Assembly (NCBI GenBank): GCA_937959275.1
Contig: CALGLU010000077.1
Location: forward strand, 1 to 64,000
Length of the DNA stretch: 64,000 nt
Source of the DNA: an uncultured Saprospiraceae bacterium
Lineage (GTDB): Bacteria; Bacteroidota; Bacteroidia; Chitinophagales; Saprospiraceae
Reading direction: 5' to 3'
Part shown: positions 1 to 9,700 of the stretch, one piece after another
Layout: every line of letters starts with the position of its first letter
Numbering within the stretch: the stretch's first letter is position 1
Notes under the pieces: generated by a model
What the model saw: only the letters and a program-made list of their open reading frames with translations
The model's database searches: none
Told to the model about the DNA's origin: nothing
Made by a program: the position numbers and the translations under genes

Positions 1-126
1 ATTAAGATATAAGCGTTTGCAAGCTGCCTAATGCCTTAAAAAAACGTTAATCATCATCTTTCTTACCGATTTGCTAAGCTTGTATCCTGAATTTGACTTA
101 CTTTTATAGAAAGAAAAAATAAAATC

Positions 127-666
127 ATGCGTAACATCCTGGTATTTGCTGTTTGTCTTCTAGTTTCAATCAGCACTCAAGCACAAGACAAAGCCACTTT
201 AAGTCAAAGTGATAAGGTTGGAATCAACTGGTTAACCTGGGAAGAAGCGCAGGTAAAAATGAAAGAAGAACCAAAAGGCATGTTTGTCGACATGTACACG
301 TCATGGTGTGGCTGGTGTAAAAAAATGGATTCATCTACCTTTCAAGATAAAGAAGTCATTAACTATTTAAATGACAACTTCTATGCTGTTAAATTTGACG
401 CAGAGCAAAAAGAGACAATCACCTATGAAGGCTTCGAGTTTAAGTTTGTCAATAGTGGGCGCCGAGGTTATCATCAATTAGCACATTCTATGTTGAATGG
501 TCGAATGGGCTATCCAGCCTTCGTCTATTTTAATGAGACCATGGAGCGAATTATGATCTCTCCCGGTTACAAGAAAGCAGATCAAATCATGACGGAGTTA
601 GAATTTGCAAAATCAGGCAAATACAAAGAAATGGATTTAGAACAATTCAAAAAATCAAAAGCATAG
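127..666 (+). CDS. Periplasmic thioredoxin-fold protein
   Basis: A 179-residue protein with an N-terminal signal peptide (hydrophobic residues 4-17, likely cleavage after the AQAQ-like segment near residue 20), so it probably acts in the periplasm. The redox motif W-C-G-W-C-K-K is at Cys61 and Cys64, and a probable cis-Pro segment (G-Y-P-A-F-V-Y-F) lies in the second half, as in thioredoxin_7/DUF255-like proteins. It could reduce or oxidise disulfides of exported proteins; the partner cannot be read from the sequence. A strong hairpin overlaps its stop codon. It stands alone, with the next gene on the same strand 170 bp away. Confidence 0.85.
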   Translation: MRNILVFAVCLLVSISTQAQDKATLSQSDKVGINWLTWEEAQVKMKEEPKGMFVDMYTSWCGWCKKMDSSTFQDKEVINYLNDNFYAVKFDAEQKETITYEGFEFKFVNSGRRGYHQLAHSMLNGRMGYPAFVYFNETMERIMISPGYKKADQIMTELEFAKSGKYKEMDLEQFKKSKA

Positions 667-697
667 TAGATACTGCCTGAGGCAGTATCCACTATGC
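661..697 (+). terminator. Long hairpin overlapping the stop codon of the thioredoxin-fold gene
   Basis: A 17-bp stem (661-677 paired with 681-697) with one mismatch and a TGA loop. The left arm includes the TAG stop of the upstream gene. No T-tract follows, so it may act as a terminator, an mRNA 3'-end stabiliser, or both. The rest of the gap to 839 shows nothing recognisable. Confidence 0.7.
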
Positions 698-839
698 TGC
701 CAAACCAAATCCCATTCTGGACCGCCTAAATTAATTTAGTCAAAACGAATACAGTCATTCTGTATCCAGTCTGTCCACAATTGTGCACGAATTTTGAATC
801 CTAATTTTTTCATCAACTCACTACCAAACATATCCCATC

Positions 840-1355
840 TTGAAAGCACAAATAACAGAAACACTCAAAGCAATCATCGACACTGCAGCTCCTCAACTCA
901 GCGCAATAACAGATACAGATGCTGCAGTTAGAGACACTCCAGATAAATGGTCGAAAAAACAGATTCTAGGTCACCTCATTGATTCGGCTGTCAATAACCA
1001 TCGTCGCTTCAACCAATTCCTCAATCAGGAGCATCTTGTCTTTGATGGCTACGATCAAAACAATGAAGTCAAAATCAATGACTATCAAAATCGACATTTA
1101 GCAGATATCATCGCACTGTGGCGTGGTATGAATCAACAAATAATTCAAATCATCAAGTCCATCCCTGACCAGCGCTTCACCCAAGCTTATGCACAACACA
1201 ATTATCACCGCTTAGGCATGAAAGCCATCACTGAGTCTGACCCTACGACGATCCAGTATCTTGCACTCAATTACATCGATCATTTGGAGCATCATTTAGC
1301 TCAGTTGCTGCCTACTTATGAAAAGAACTTAGGTGATTTTAAAAACGAGGTGTGA
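840..1355 (+). CDS. DinB-family (DinB_2-like) protein
   Basis: A 171-residue soluble protein resembling the DinB/YfiT four-helix-bundle superfamily. It has the early W-S-K-K-Q-I-L-G-H-L-I-D-S segment, a following N-N-H-R-R, and a late D-H-L-E-H-H-L motif. In the family, three His residues (here probably in GHLID, NNH and HLEHH) bind a metal. Many members are thiol-dependent transferases or of unknown role, so no substrate is assigned. The start is a TTG codon; no in-frame ATG is better placed. It precedes the small membrane/ABC pair by 29 bp on the same strand, but nothing links the functions. Confidence 0.75.
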   Translation: MKAQITETLKAIIDTAAPQLSAITDTDAAVRDTPDKWSKKQILGHLIDSAVNNHRRFNQFLNQEHLVFDGYDQNNEVKINDYQNRHLADIIALWRGMNQQIIQIIKSIPDQRFTQAYAQHNYHRLGMKAITESDPTTIQYLALNYIDHLEHHLAQLLPTYEKNLGDFKNEV

Positions 1356-1384
1356 CTAGAAAGAACAGATAGTGACAATCCATA

Positions 1385-1684
1385 ATGTTAAAAATAAGGT
1401 CAATACTTAGTTTTTATAATTCATTTGCTTTTGCAAGCATTGTGATTACTCTTTTGTGTTTATTTATAATTCACAAATGGGGAATTGACACCTTAACGGC
1501 TTTAATATATTTTAAATGTATAAGCTTATCAATAATACTGTACCATATCAATTCTTATAAAAGAGATGATTTCTGCTATTATAAAAATTTAGGGATATCC
1601 AAAAGGATGCTATGGGTAGCGGCACTGTCGTTAGATCTGAGCGTATTTATATTTCTCGTATCCCTTACATTGAAAATAAGATGA
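1385..1684 (+). CDS. Small membrane protein, likely partner of the adjacent ABC ATPase
   Basis: A 99-residue protein with about three hydrophobic segments (roughly residues 12-30, 35-55 and 75-97) separated by a charged, aromatic stretch ending in Y-K-N-L-G-I-S-K-R. It has no signal peptide, so it is probably an inner-membrane protein. Its TGA stop overlaps the ATG of the following ATPase gene (ATGA at 1681-1684), which implies translational coupling and a shared complex. It is far shorter than ordinary ABC permeases. I do not recognise a named family; it may be a minimal permease that oligomerises. Confidence 0.7.
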   Translation: MLKIRSILSFYNSFAFASIVITLLCLFIIHKWGIDTLTALIYFKCISLSIILYHINSYKRDDFCYYKNLGISKRMLWVAALSLDLSVFIFLVSLTLKIR

Positions 1685-2340
1685 GAAATTCGCTTGAAAT
1701 AGATAGTGTCATATTGGAATACGGGTTAAAAAGAATTCTTCAAAACGTATATTTAAAAATAGAAACAGGGAGAATAACAGGCTTGTTAGGTAGAAATGGT
1801 TCTGGCAAATCTAGCTTGATGAAAGTCTTGTTCGGGAACCTAAATCCAAGTAGCAAATCAATTCGATTGAACCATACCTCTATATTAGGAAAACATCGTA
1901 ATCCATGCGACATAAGATATCTTCCTCAAAACAACTTTATTCCTAAAACACTCACTATAAATAGAGTGTTCAAAGATTTAAATTTAGATTTTCAAGGATT
2001 GCTTGAGGCGTTTCCGAATTTCAAGAATCAACAAAGAACAAAATTAAAACACCTCTCAAGTGGCGAAAGAAGAATTATAGAGATTTACTCAATTCTCGTA
2101 TCTAAGACAAAATTTTGCATGCTTGATGAACCATTCTCTCAAGTTATGCCAATCCACATTGAAACATTCAAGAAGATAATCCTAAGAGAAAAACAAAATA
2201 AAGGCATCCTCTTAACTGATCATTTGTATGAACACATCGTTGAAATATGTGATGATTTATATGTACTTCGTGATGGAAAAACTCACTTAACTAAAAATAT
2301 AACAGACCTAGAAACCTTAGGGTATGCAAGAATAAATTAA
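1681..2340 (+). CDS. ABC transporter ATP-binding protein
   Basis: A 219-residue ATPase. It has Walker A G-R-N-G-S-G-K-S-S (about residues 37-45), a Q-loop in L-P-Q-N-N-F, the ABC signature L-S-S-G-E-R-R, Walker B F-C-M-L-D-E-P, and an H-loop in L-T-D-H-L-Y-E-H. An upstream in-frame ATG at 1612 exists, but the ATG at 1681 is preferred: it forms an ATGA overlap with the membrane-protein stop and places the first beta strand normally. It should power the small membrane partner. The substrate is unknown, and no periplasmic binding protein or larger permease is nearby. Confidence 0.85.
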   Translation: MRNSLEIDSVILEYGLKRILQNVYLKIETGRITGLLGRNGSGKSSLMKVLFGNLNPSSKSIRLNHTSILGKHRNPCDIRYLPQNNFIPKTLTINRVFKDLNLDFQGLLEAFPNFKNQQRTKLKHLSSGERRIIEIYSILVSKTKFCMLDEPFSQVMPIHIETFKKIILREKQNKGILLTDHLYEHIVEICDDLYVLRDGKTHLTKNITDLETLGYARIN

Positions 2341-2396
2341 ACATAGTGTGCTAGCTAAATAGTAAAGACATACCAAGCAGTCCAACGAATTAAACA

Positions 2397-2417
2397 CCTG
2401 CCTGCCGGACAGGCAGG
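2397..2417. repeat. REP-like CCTGCCTG palindrome
   Basis: An 8-bp perfect stem, CCTGCCTG and CAGGCAGG, around a 5-nt loop, followed by GCTCA. It lies between the convergent ABC ATPase and lysS genes and could serve as a terminator for either. A near-identical element with the same flank occurs at 52424-52443, so it belongs to a dispersed family. Confidence 0.7.
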
Positions 2418-2448
2418 CTCAAAAATCAACACTAGCGACCAAAGGAAG

Positions 2449-3957
2449 CTACTCAGCTTTCATCTGCGGAAAAAACAACACATCCTGTATCGAATCCGAA
2501 TTCGTCATAATCATCGCTAGCCGATCCAAGCCTATCCCAAGTCCCGCCGTCGGCGGCATCCCATATTCTAAGGCTCGTAAAAAATCCTCATCCAACACCA
2601 TCGCCTCTTCATCACCACGCTTGCCTAGTTCAAGTTGTTCTTGAAATCGCGCACGTTGATCAATGGGATCATTCAACTCACTAAAGGCATTGCAGATTTC
2701 TTTGCCATTGCAGATCGCTTCAAAGCGCTCGACTAAGCCTTCCTTCGTCCGGTGCTTCTTAGCCAGCGGTGACATCTCGACTGGATAATCAGTAATATAA
2801 GTCGGCTGTATCAACTGCGCTTCACACTTCTCTCCAAAGATCTCATCTATGATTTTACCTTTACCCATCGATTCGTCTAGCGGCACATGCATCTCCTTAG
2901 CTGCTGCCCTTAGCTGGGCTTCATCCATAGCCGATATATCCACACCCGTAAAATGCTCTATCGCCTCAAACATCGTAAACCGCTTCCAAGGCCGTTTAAA
3001 ATCAATATCGTGCTCACCCACCTTGACCACCGTCGTCCCATGCAAATCCATCGCGACCTTCTCCACCATCTCTTCGACTAGATTCATCATCCATTCATAA
3101 TCTTTATACGCAACATACAGCTCGATCTGCGTGAACTCTGGATTATGAAATCGACTCATCCCTTCATTCCTAAAATCTTTGGAAAACTCATAGACACCAT
3201 CAAATCCACCAACAATCAACCGCTTGAGATACAGCTCATTAGCTATCCTCATGTACAAGGTCATATCAAGGGTGTTATGATGTGTCTTGAAAGGTCGCGC
3301 TGCCGCTCCGCCATACAAAGGCTGCAAGATCGGCGTCTCCACTTCAAGATAGCCTTGATCATTCAAGAACTGACGCATGGTATTATAGATCTGTGTCCGT
3401 TGGATAAACGTTTCTTTGACAGACGGATTCACGACGAGGTCAACATACCGCTGCCGATACCTAAATTCTGGATCAGTTACTTCATCATGCACATTGCCAT
3501 CAGCATCTGTTTTGACGATAGGTAGTGGTTTTAAGGATTTGCTAAGCAAGGTCAGTTCAGACACGTGTATCGATGTTTCACCAACCTTAGTTTTAAAAAT
3601 ATAACCTTTCACGCCGATAAAATCTCCAATGTCCAATAGCTTCTTAAAGACAGTATTGTAGAGGGTCTTGTCTTCCCCTTCACAAATCTCATCTCTGCTC
3701 ACATACAACTGTATTCGACCACTACTATCTTGCAACTCAGCAAATGATGCTTTACCCATAATCCGTTTCATCATCAGTCGCCCTGACACGACGACATCTA
3801 TTTTTTCTTCCTCTGTCCCTTCGAACGAATCCTTAATTGCCTTAGCCATATGACTGACTGGGTACAATTCACTTGGATAGGGGTTGATACCCAATTCCTC
3901 AATCTTAGCAAGATTGTCTCTCCTGATAACTTCTTGTTCGCTTAATTGCTGTGTCAC
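2449..3957 (-). CDS. lysS: Lysyl-tRNA synthetase, class II
   Basis: Charges tRNA-Lys with lysine in the cytoplasm. The N-terminal OB-fold anticodon-binding domain contains V-S-G-R-L-M-M-K-R and A-S-F-A-E-L-Q-D. The class II core has motif 2 ([15 protein letters not shown], about residues 260-275) and motif 3 near the C-terminus ([11 protein letters not shown]). No ATG start is available. The frame opens at a GTG at 3990, but that codon overlaps a probable promoter -7 box. The next GTG (3957) gives an N-terminus [13 protein letters not shown] that fits the family and a protein of 502 residues, the usual length. Confidence 0.93.
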   Translation of the reverse strand: MTQQLSEQEVIRRDNLAKIEELGINPYPSELYPVSHMAKAIKDSFEGTEEEKIDVVVSGRLMMKRIMGKASFAELQDSSGRIQLYVSRDEICEGEDKTLYNTVFKKLLDIGDFIGVKGYIFKTKVGETSIHVSELTLLSKSLKPLPIVKTDADGNVHDEVTDPEFRYRQRYVDLVVNPSVKETFIQRTQIYNTMRQFLNDQGYLEVETPILQPLYGGAAARPFKTHHNTLDMTLYMRIANELYLKRLIVGGFDGVYEFSKDFRNEGMSRFHNPEFTQIELYVAYKDYEWMMNLVEEMVEKVAMDLHGTTVVKVGEHDIDFKRPWKRFTMFEAIEHFTGVDISAMDEAQLRAAAKEMHVPLDESMGKGKIIDEIFGEKCEAQLIQPTYITDYPVEMSPLAKKHRTKEGLVERFEAICNGKEICNAFSELNDPIDQRARFQEQLELGKRGDEEAMVLDEDFLRALEYGMPPTAGLGIGLDRLAMIMTNSDSIQDVLFFPQMKAE

Positions 3958-3979
3958 ACTCTTTGATTTTTGTAAGACG

Positions 3980-3987
3980 CAAAAATA
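3980..3987 (-). promoter_or_regulatory. Probable -7 box for lysS (TATTTTTG)
   Basis: On the minus strand this reads TATTTTTG, matching the Bacteroidota TAnnTTTG consensus, and it lies 22 nt upstream of the GTG at 3957. No good TTTG -33 element is visible at the usual spacing, so the call rests on the -7 box alone. It argues against translation starting at 3990. Confidence 0.45.
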
Positions 3988-3999
3988 CACTTTTATTAG

Positions 4000-4043
4000 T
4001 TGTTAGTTGTTAGTGGATAGTGGATAGTGGATAGTGGACAGTG
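4000..4043. repeat. Degenerate heptamer repeat (GTGGATA type)
   Basis: About five imperfect head-to-tail copies of the heptamer TAGTGGA upstream of lysS. The same motif in reverse complement (ATCCACT) recurs at 6345-6384. Confidence 0.7.
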
Positions 4044-4114
4044 TGTACTCTGGGAGCCTTATAAAATCAAGGATGCATTCCAAGGTACTTCAGTGCCTTG
4101 TGCTAGTTCCTTGC

Positions 4115-4308
4115 ACCTAACGATGTAAGCGCCGGGGAAAATCCTAGTACCGAACGAAATGAGCGTCGGGAAAAATACTCGCACCGAACGAAGTGAGCAT
4201 CTGGAAAAATCCTTACACCGAACGAAGTGAGCGTCGGGAAAAATACTCGCACCGAACGAAGTGAGCGTCGGGAAAAATACTCGCACCGAACGAAGTGAGC
4301 GTCGGGAT
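4115..4308. repeat. 34-bp tandem repeat, about 5.7 copies
   Basis: Units start at 4115, 4149, 4183, 4217, 4251 and 4285 (the last partial), exactly 34 bp apart. The unit core is GAACGAAGTGAGCGTCGGG followed by an A-rich spacer. The first and third copies are the most diverged; the last three are nearly identical. The array is bracketed by a 36-bp imperfect direct repeat (about 4075-4110 and 4341-4376) with CTTCAGTGCCTTGTGC in common. The open frames across it merely translate the repeat. The rest of 3991-4471 holds only heptamer repeats. Confidence 0.9.
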
Positions 4309-4420
4309 TGATAGTTTCGGAAATCATATCAAACTAATTAAGCATTCCAATGTGCTTCAGTGCCTTGTGCCAGTCCGCTGATCGTTAGATAGTAACCAAT
4401 CCACTGCAAAAACGCGTTAA

Positions 4421-4450
4421 CTCAACACCCAAAACTCAACACCCAACACT
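4421..4450. repeat. Heptamer repeat (CTCAACACCCAA type)
   Basis: Imperfect copies of CAACACC/CTCAACA just downstream of the minus-strand gene ending at 4472. The same word appears at 23270-23345 and, reverse-complemented, twice behind tRNA-Arg. Confidence 0.65.
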
Positions 4451-4471
4451 GCGACCAACGGGAGCTCACCC

Positions 4472-5503
4472 CTAAGGTCTCATCAACTTCTCCCGCAATG
4501 ATCGAATATGCGCCATCTTCTGATCAAAGTGCTTAAGATTAATGAGACCATTATCTTTTTGCTGAGTTAACTTGCTGGACATACGCGTCAGTCTATCCAT
4601 CATCAATTGCTGACTGGTTTGACGTGATTTTTTTTGTGTCACTGGTCGATTGGGGACGTCCATTTGATTGGGGACATTGACATTGGCAGTCTGCGTCATT
4701 GGTGATTTTTTATTGCCCGTTTTTGACATGGATGGAGTAGAGTGCATAGCACCTGATTCTTGTCGAGCTCGTGCTTTCCACTCCTTAATGTTTTTCTCAC
4801 GTTTGGCGCGGGCGACCTCGCGCGATTGTTTTTGCTTTGCGATGGAGCGTTCCATTTTATCTTTTCGCTTGGCATCGGTATCGGCTTTCCACTGATCTCG
4901 GGCTCTTTTTTCAGCTGATTTGCCACCTCTGTCTTTTTTGCCCATCGGTGTATTCGCTGAGGCCATGCCTTTGGCTTTCGCTTTACCTGATTGGATACCC
5001 TTCAGTTCGGTTTGCAGCATTTCGAGTTTTGCTACACGTTCAACCTCAGTTAGAGATTTGTCCTTTTTGACTCGTTTGATTTCTTTTCGCATGCGCTTAA
5101 CCTCACTTTTTTTGCGCTTTGCCTTTGACTTTCTATCTCTTTTTGACATCTGTTTGCCATCTGAATCAGCCATATCTCGTTGGCGGCCCTTTGCTGTTCG
5201 TTGATCCTGTGTTGATCCATCATTAAAGCTTCGAGCATTGACGTTTTGAGAACGGAGCTCATTCATGCGCTCAAAAATCGGTTTAATTTTAGCTTTTTGT
5301 TCTGCTGCCGTTAAGGACTTATCGTTACGGATACGCTGGATGTCTTCTTGAAGTGACTCGACTTCATTTACAAATCGACTATTTTCTTTGTCATGAAATC
5401 GTTGTTCTTGCTTAGATGCGTCTTGGTCTTGTGCCTGTATAGCAGGGTTGAAAACTAAACCCAGAACAAGGAGAAATGTGCAGTAGATTGCTTTGTTAGT
5501 CAT
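4472..5503 (-). CDS. Secreted, highly basic coiled-coil protein of unknown function
   Basis: A 343-residue protein with a signal peptide (hydrophobic residues 7-20, cleavage likely after A-I-Q-A-Q). The mature part is almost all charged: Lys/Arg-rich heptad-like stretches with two similar segments, (E)-D-I-Q-R-I-R-N-D-K-S-L-T near residue 52 and K-E-I-K-R-V-K-K-D-K-S-L-T-E near 140, each followed by a helix. This suggests a duplicated helical hairpin. Low-complexity Lys/Arg/Gln tracts fill the middle, and the C-terminal part has M-D-R-L-T-R-M-S-S-K-L. No enzyme motif is visible. It could bind a polyanion in the periplasm or outside the cell, which is only a guess from charge. No neighbour suggests a role. 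Confidence 0.65.
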   Translation of the reverse strand: MTNKAIYCTFLLVLGLVFNPAIQAQDQDASKQEQRFHDKENSRFVNEVESLQEDIQRIRNDKSLTAAEQKAKIKPIFERMNELRSQNVNARSFNDGSTQDQRTAKGRQRDMADSDGKQMSKRDRKSKAKRKKSEVKRMRKEIKRVKKDKSLTEVERVAKLEMLQTELKGIQSGKAKAKGMASANTPMGKKDRGGKSAEKRARDQWKADTDAKRKDKMERSIAKQKQSREVARAKREKNIKEWKARARQESGAMHSTPSMSKTGNKKSPMTQTANVNVPNQMDVPNRPVTQKKSRQTSQQLMMDRLTRMSSKLTQQKDNGLINLKHFDQKMAHIRSLREKLMRP

Positions 5504-5580
5504 GTTGCGTGATTGTGTTATATTAAGGACGTTAAAGATATAGATTTATATTTTGACTCACATTCGTACACAGGGTTACA

Positions 5581-6320
5581 TTGCTTAGAGGCAGAATGCC
5601 TAGAAAATCCAAGATGGGAACATCTATGGACCATCATCTATAGACTATCAACGAACAATTGGATCTCTGATGTTTTCAACGTCAGAGGGATACGATTGAA
5701 AACCAATCATATTGATTCGAGGTTAAAAACCCGAATATCCGATCGTATTGCTTCGAGGCAGAATGCCTGAAAGATACGAGACATCTATGGACCATCATCT
5801 ATAGACTATCGACGAACAATTGGATCTCTAATGTTTTCAACGTCAGAGGTATACGATTGAAAACCAATCATATTGATTCGAGGTTAAAAACCCCGAATAT
5901 CCGATCATATTGCTTCGAGGCAGAATGCCTAGAAAATCCAAGAATGGAACATCTATAGACCATCATCTATAGACTATCGACGAACAATTGGATCTCTAAT
6001 GTTTTCAACGTCAGAGGTATACGATTGAAAACCAATCATATTGATTCGAGGTTAAAAACCCCGAATTTCCGATCGTATTGCTTCGAGGCAGAATGGCTAG
6101 AAAATCCGAGATGGAAACATCTATGGACCATCGTCCATAGACTATTGACGAACAATTGGATCTCTCATGTTTTCAACGTCAGAGGGATACGATTGAAAAC
6201 CAATCATATTGATTCGAGGTTAAAAACCCTGAATATCCAATCGCATTGCTTCGAGGCAGAATGCCTAGAAGATCCGAGACATCTATAGACCATCGTCTAT
6301 GGACTATTGACGACCTGATA
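5581..6320. repeat. Array of about 167-bp tandem repeats, 4.5 copies, with conserved stems
   Basis: Copies begin at about 5581, 5748, 5910, 6078 and 6246 (spacing 167, 162, 168, 168), each opening with TTGCTTMGAGGCAGAATG. Every copy contains a short hairpin around CCATCR (5624-5643 in copy 1). Copies 1-4 also contain a perfect 8-bp stem, GTTTTCAA and TTGAAAAC, 16 nt apart. The two open frames here (5513-5770 and 6025-6288) are repeat translations without coding character. No gene is seen between 5504 and 6744. Confidence 0.9.
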
Positions 6321-6344
6321 TCTGAAGTTTTCACGCCTCAATGA

Positions 6345-6384
6345 TCCACTATCCACTATCCACTGTCCACTGTTCACTATTCAC
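6345..6384. repeat. Heptamer repeat (ATCCACT type)
   Basis: About five imperfect copies of CCACTAT/CCACTGT, the reverse complement of the word at 4000-4043. Downstream, 6430-6437 reads TAATTTTG and resembles a -7 box, but it lacks a -33 partner and lies about 310 bp from the next start. Confidence 0.65.
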
Positions 6385-6744
6385 TTTTATATAAATACCC
6401 AAAACATATATTAATATCCCATATATATCGTTAATTTTGTGGCTGATCCGCTAAAAACATGTCTACATAAGGTATCATTCGGTCATCTATCGTTCGAATT
6501 GATGGCTAAATGGGTCTTTTTATCAGTTGTTTACGCTTAAATCACTTCATTAACCTAACCAAATAATCGTGCTTAAAATCTTGATTTTCGTTTGCTCTTT
6601 GTTCGGTGTGAACAATCCTGTGCAAAATGTCTTCAAAATAGCGACTCAAAGGCAATTGAATCAGCTATCTCAACGTATAATTCCTGTATATTCGGCCCCT
6701 CGCCAATGACTATAACAAGTAAGCTATTTTTATCTAACCATTCT

Positions 6745-9700
6745 ATGAGTGTGAGCCGAAGAATTCTGATTTTATTTTTTGTGGTTTTAGGATTAGGCAC
6801 TTCCTCCTTTGGCCAAATTACATTGGAGTGGTCTGATTTATCAGGAATCAAAGATTGTGGTGATGGGAATAGTTCGTCTTTTGCAGGAAACATTGTTATT
6901 ATATCTGATATTGAAGGTGATCCATCAAATTGTGGTCCTTGCACCGATCCTACAGTTAATGGCTGTGACACTGGTGTGGGTAATTGTAGTGATCTTAGTT
7001 CAGTTATAAATACAGATCCAGTTGATGTCACAGCATATTCTATGGTTGAGATTTCAGCTTCACTTTCTTCAGGAGGAACCTTAGAAGAAACTTGTACCTC
7101 AATGGATAGACTCGTTGGGCAAGTCACCTTGGTTAGGACTGATGGCAATAGTGATTTAATGGATTTGTTTTTAATGGTAGGAGAAAGTATAGATCAAAAT
7201 GTACCAGTCATGTTTGATAATACTTGTTCTGAATACAGATCATTTGTTATAACCCTAGCTGGTGGTACAACATCCAAAGACGAATCATATAATGTTGGAT
7301 TTGCTTTTTCGACTCAGCTAGCTCCTTCTAGTTCTTTACCAACACCAGGGAATGCGGGCTTAATGATTACGAGTACTTTTGTATGTCCAGAGGAAAGTGT
7401 CACCTTAAGCTTAGACAACTGCAATTCTTGTCAGTCTATAACAGCGACTCCTGCCTCCGGAGGTTCATCTCAAACGGAGCTCGGAAACTCAATTACGTTT
7501 CAGATTCCAAGTTCAGCAAGTGGTTTTTTAGATTATAATATTGAATATACAGATGGAAATTGTTCTCCTATATCTTTCCCAATAACATTTGATGTGTTTG
7601 ACAATACTCTTTTTGATAACCTCATAGATTTTGATCCAGTTTGTCCAACAGCAACCATCGATTTGAAGAGTATATCAGATGGTTTAGGAATAAATGGTTC
7701 TTGGACTGGAGGCATGTTAGTCACAAATAACATATTTAATGAAGTAGCAGCAAGTCTTGCCGAACAGCCATATACTGTTAATTTTTCAACGAATACCTGT
7801 GGAAATATTGATGTTGACAAAACCATATTGGTTACGTCTGATGAAAATTTGACTCTTGAGAATTGTAGCTCGGCTATTGTTGCTGCTGATGTGACAAACC
7901 CTAGAGTCAATCCAGTTGCAAATTTTTACTGTACTGGTGATCAAATCACCTTAACAGCAGATTTAAATGGAACTTGCGCAACTTGTCTATTTGATTGGAC
8001 AGACCAACTAGGAAATGTAACTCCTGGCAATGGTGTTGGTGACCCAACAGCAACGGTAACTATTATAGGCACTGGTGATAGTGACTCATATACTTTGAGA
8101 TATACTGAGCCCCCAGTTACAACGCCAATGGTTGTCACTCCTGATGTGAATATCAATTTATTCCAGCTCGGAGGAAGTCTAGACACTCTTATTTGCGAAG
8201 GAGCTCCTTTAGATCTAACAGAATTTTTACCAACAGGTGTGACAGGTACTTGGGGAGGTTCCCTTCAAATTAGTGGGAATATCTTTAATGCAAGTGGGTT
8301 GGCATCAGCTAATGTGTATAATCTAGAATTTCGCCCTTCATTTTGTACAACTACAGCTTATCAAAAAAGAGTGACCATCCTAGCAGGAAGTGTTGTCTCT
8401 ATCCCCGATTTCACTACAGAATGCCAAGGCTCAGGAGTCGTTATAGATTTAACACAGAGTCCATATAACCTAACAGGAGGCCAATGGAATTTAGACGGCA
8501 GTATTCCTCCTAATTTAGTCGATTTTAATACTCTAAGTGTTGGATCACATACCTTAGAATTTATTACAAATCCAGGTGTCTGTGTCACAGGTGCCTTTGA
8601 CCAATTCGATATTATTGGTAGTGGTGGTGCAGCATTTACCTTAAGTGGAGATACGCTAAACTTAAATAGCCAAACCTATTGCATTAACCAATCCGTGACA
8701 TTATCTGCTGCAGGTTTGACAGGTTGCTCAGGCTGTACTTTTTTCTGGAAAGATTCGGATCGAGCAGATTGGCGAGCTTCTGACCAGACTGATACAACGA
8801 TTATCATATACGACCCTATTGCAGAAGCTATGGCAGCAGGAGGAGGCTATGCAGATTTCCTTCTTACCGAGAATTCATTTGGATTTACCTATACGAATCC
8901 ATGTGCCAGTGTGCCGAATACAGATACACTGTATTGGGAGTTGACGCCGAGTAAACTATCACTTCTTGAGATTATTGAAGACCTAGATATTGGCTATTGT
9001 GCATTCTATTCAGTGAGTGCCATTGCAGAACCTATATTCGGAGCACCTAGCCAAATTGGTGGCATTACAGGTAGATTCCTAGACCCTTCAGGGAATAATT
9101 GGGTGACTCCAGAAGGTGTTTTTAACTTAACAGGTATTGCACCGGGTGATATGCACACATTTGAATTTATAGAAACCAGATGCTCAGATCCCGTATTTTT
9201 TGACGTTACAGTTTACCCAAATAATCCAGACCCGAGTTCTGATGACTGGCCTAATCTGTGCATGGACAATGGGACCCAAGATCTAAACGTAGCGCCTTTT
9301 AGTCGACAAGATGGTGTCACTGTTGATTATGTTGGGGTTAACATTAATTCAGTCACACAAGAATTAGATTTAAATATACCTGCTGGAACCTATACAGCAC
9401 AGTACCAAAGTGTACCAGTGACAGATGCCACGTGTCAAACAGGTTCATTGAATTACACCATCCTAGACCAACTAGGCAGCTTCACTGATGCACAACTATG
9501 CGAGCAAGGTCCAGCAATTAATCTTAAAGATTTAAACAATGGATTTTTACCCGCGACAGGTGGGCAATTCATTGATCGAGATGATCCGTCTAATCCAGCG
9601 TTTAGCGGCGCGGAGTCTGAGATGTTCAATCCGTCAATGTTAGCTCCTGCGGTGTATAATCTCCAATATGTACCGCCAGCGGATTATGACGATTGTCCAC

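Noticed and set aside
1612-1680. Upstream start for the ABC ATPase
   Set aside because: It would add 23 residues inside the membrane-protein gene; the ATGA overlap at 1681 is the better start.
2849-3853. Several + strand frames opposite lysS
   Set aside because: They are antisense to a well-supported gene and have no recognisable product.
4115-4308. CRISPR-like array
   Set aside because: The 34-bp units are contiguous with no variable spacers, and no cas gene is present. The same reasoning excludes the arrays at 5581, 19091 and 39469.
4059-4327. Reverse-strand open frames of 74-75 residues
   Set aside because: They only translate the 34-bp repeat in two frames (34 is not a multiple of three) and have no coding signature.
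5513-6288. Short + strand frames of 85 and 87 residues
   Set aside because: They lie in the 167-bp repeat array and contain its repeated words; frame is not kept between copies.
6430-6437. Promoter of the 4102-residue gene (TAATTTTG)
   Set aside because: The -7 box matches, but there is no TTTG at the proper distance and the start codon is about 310 bp away.
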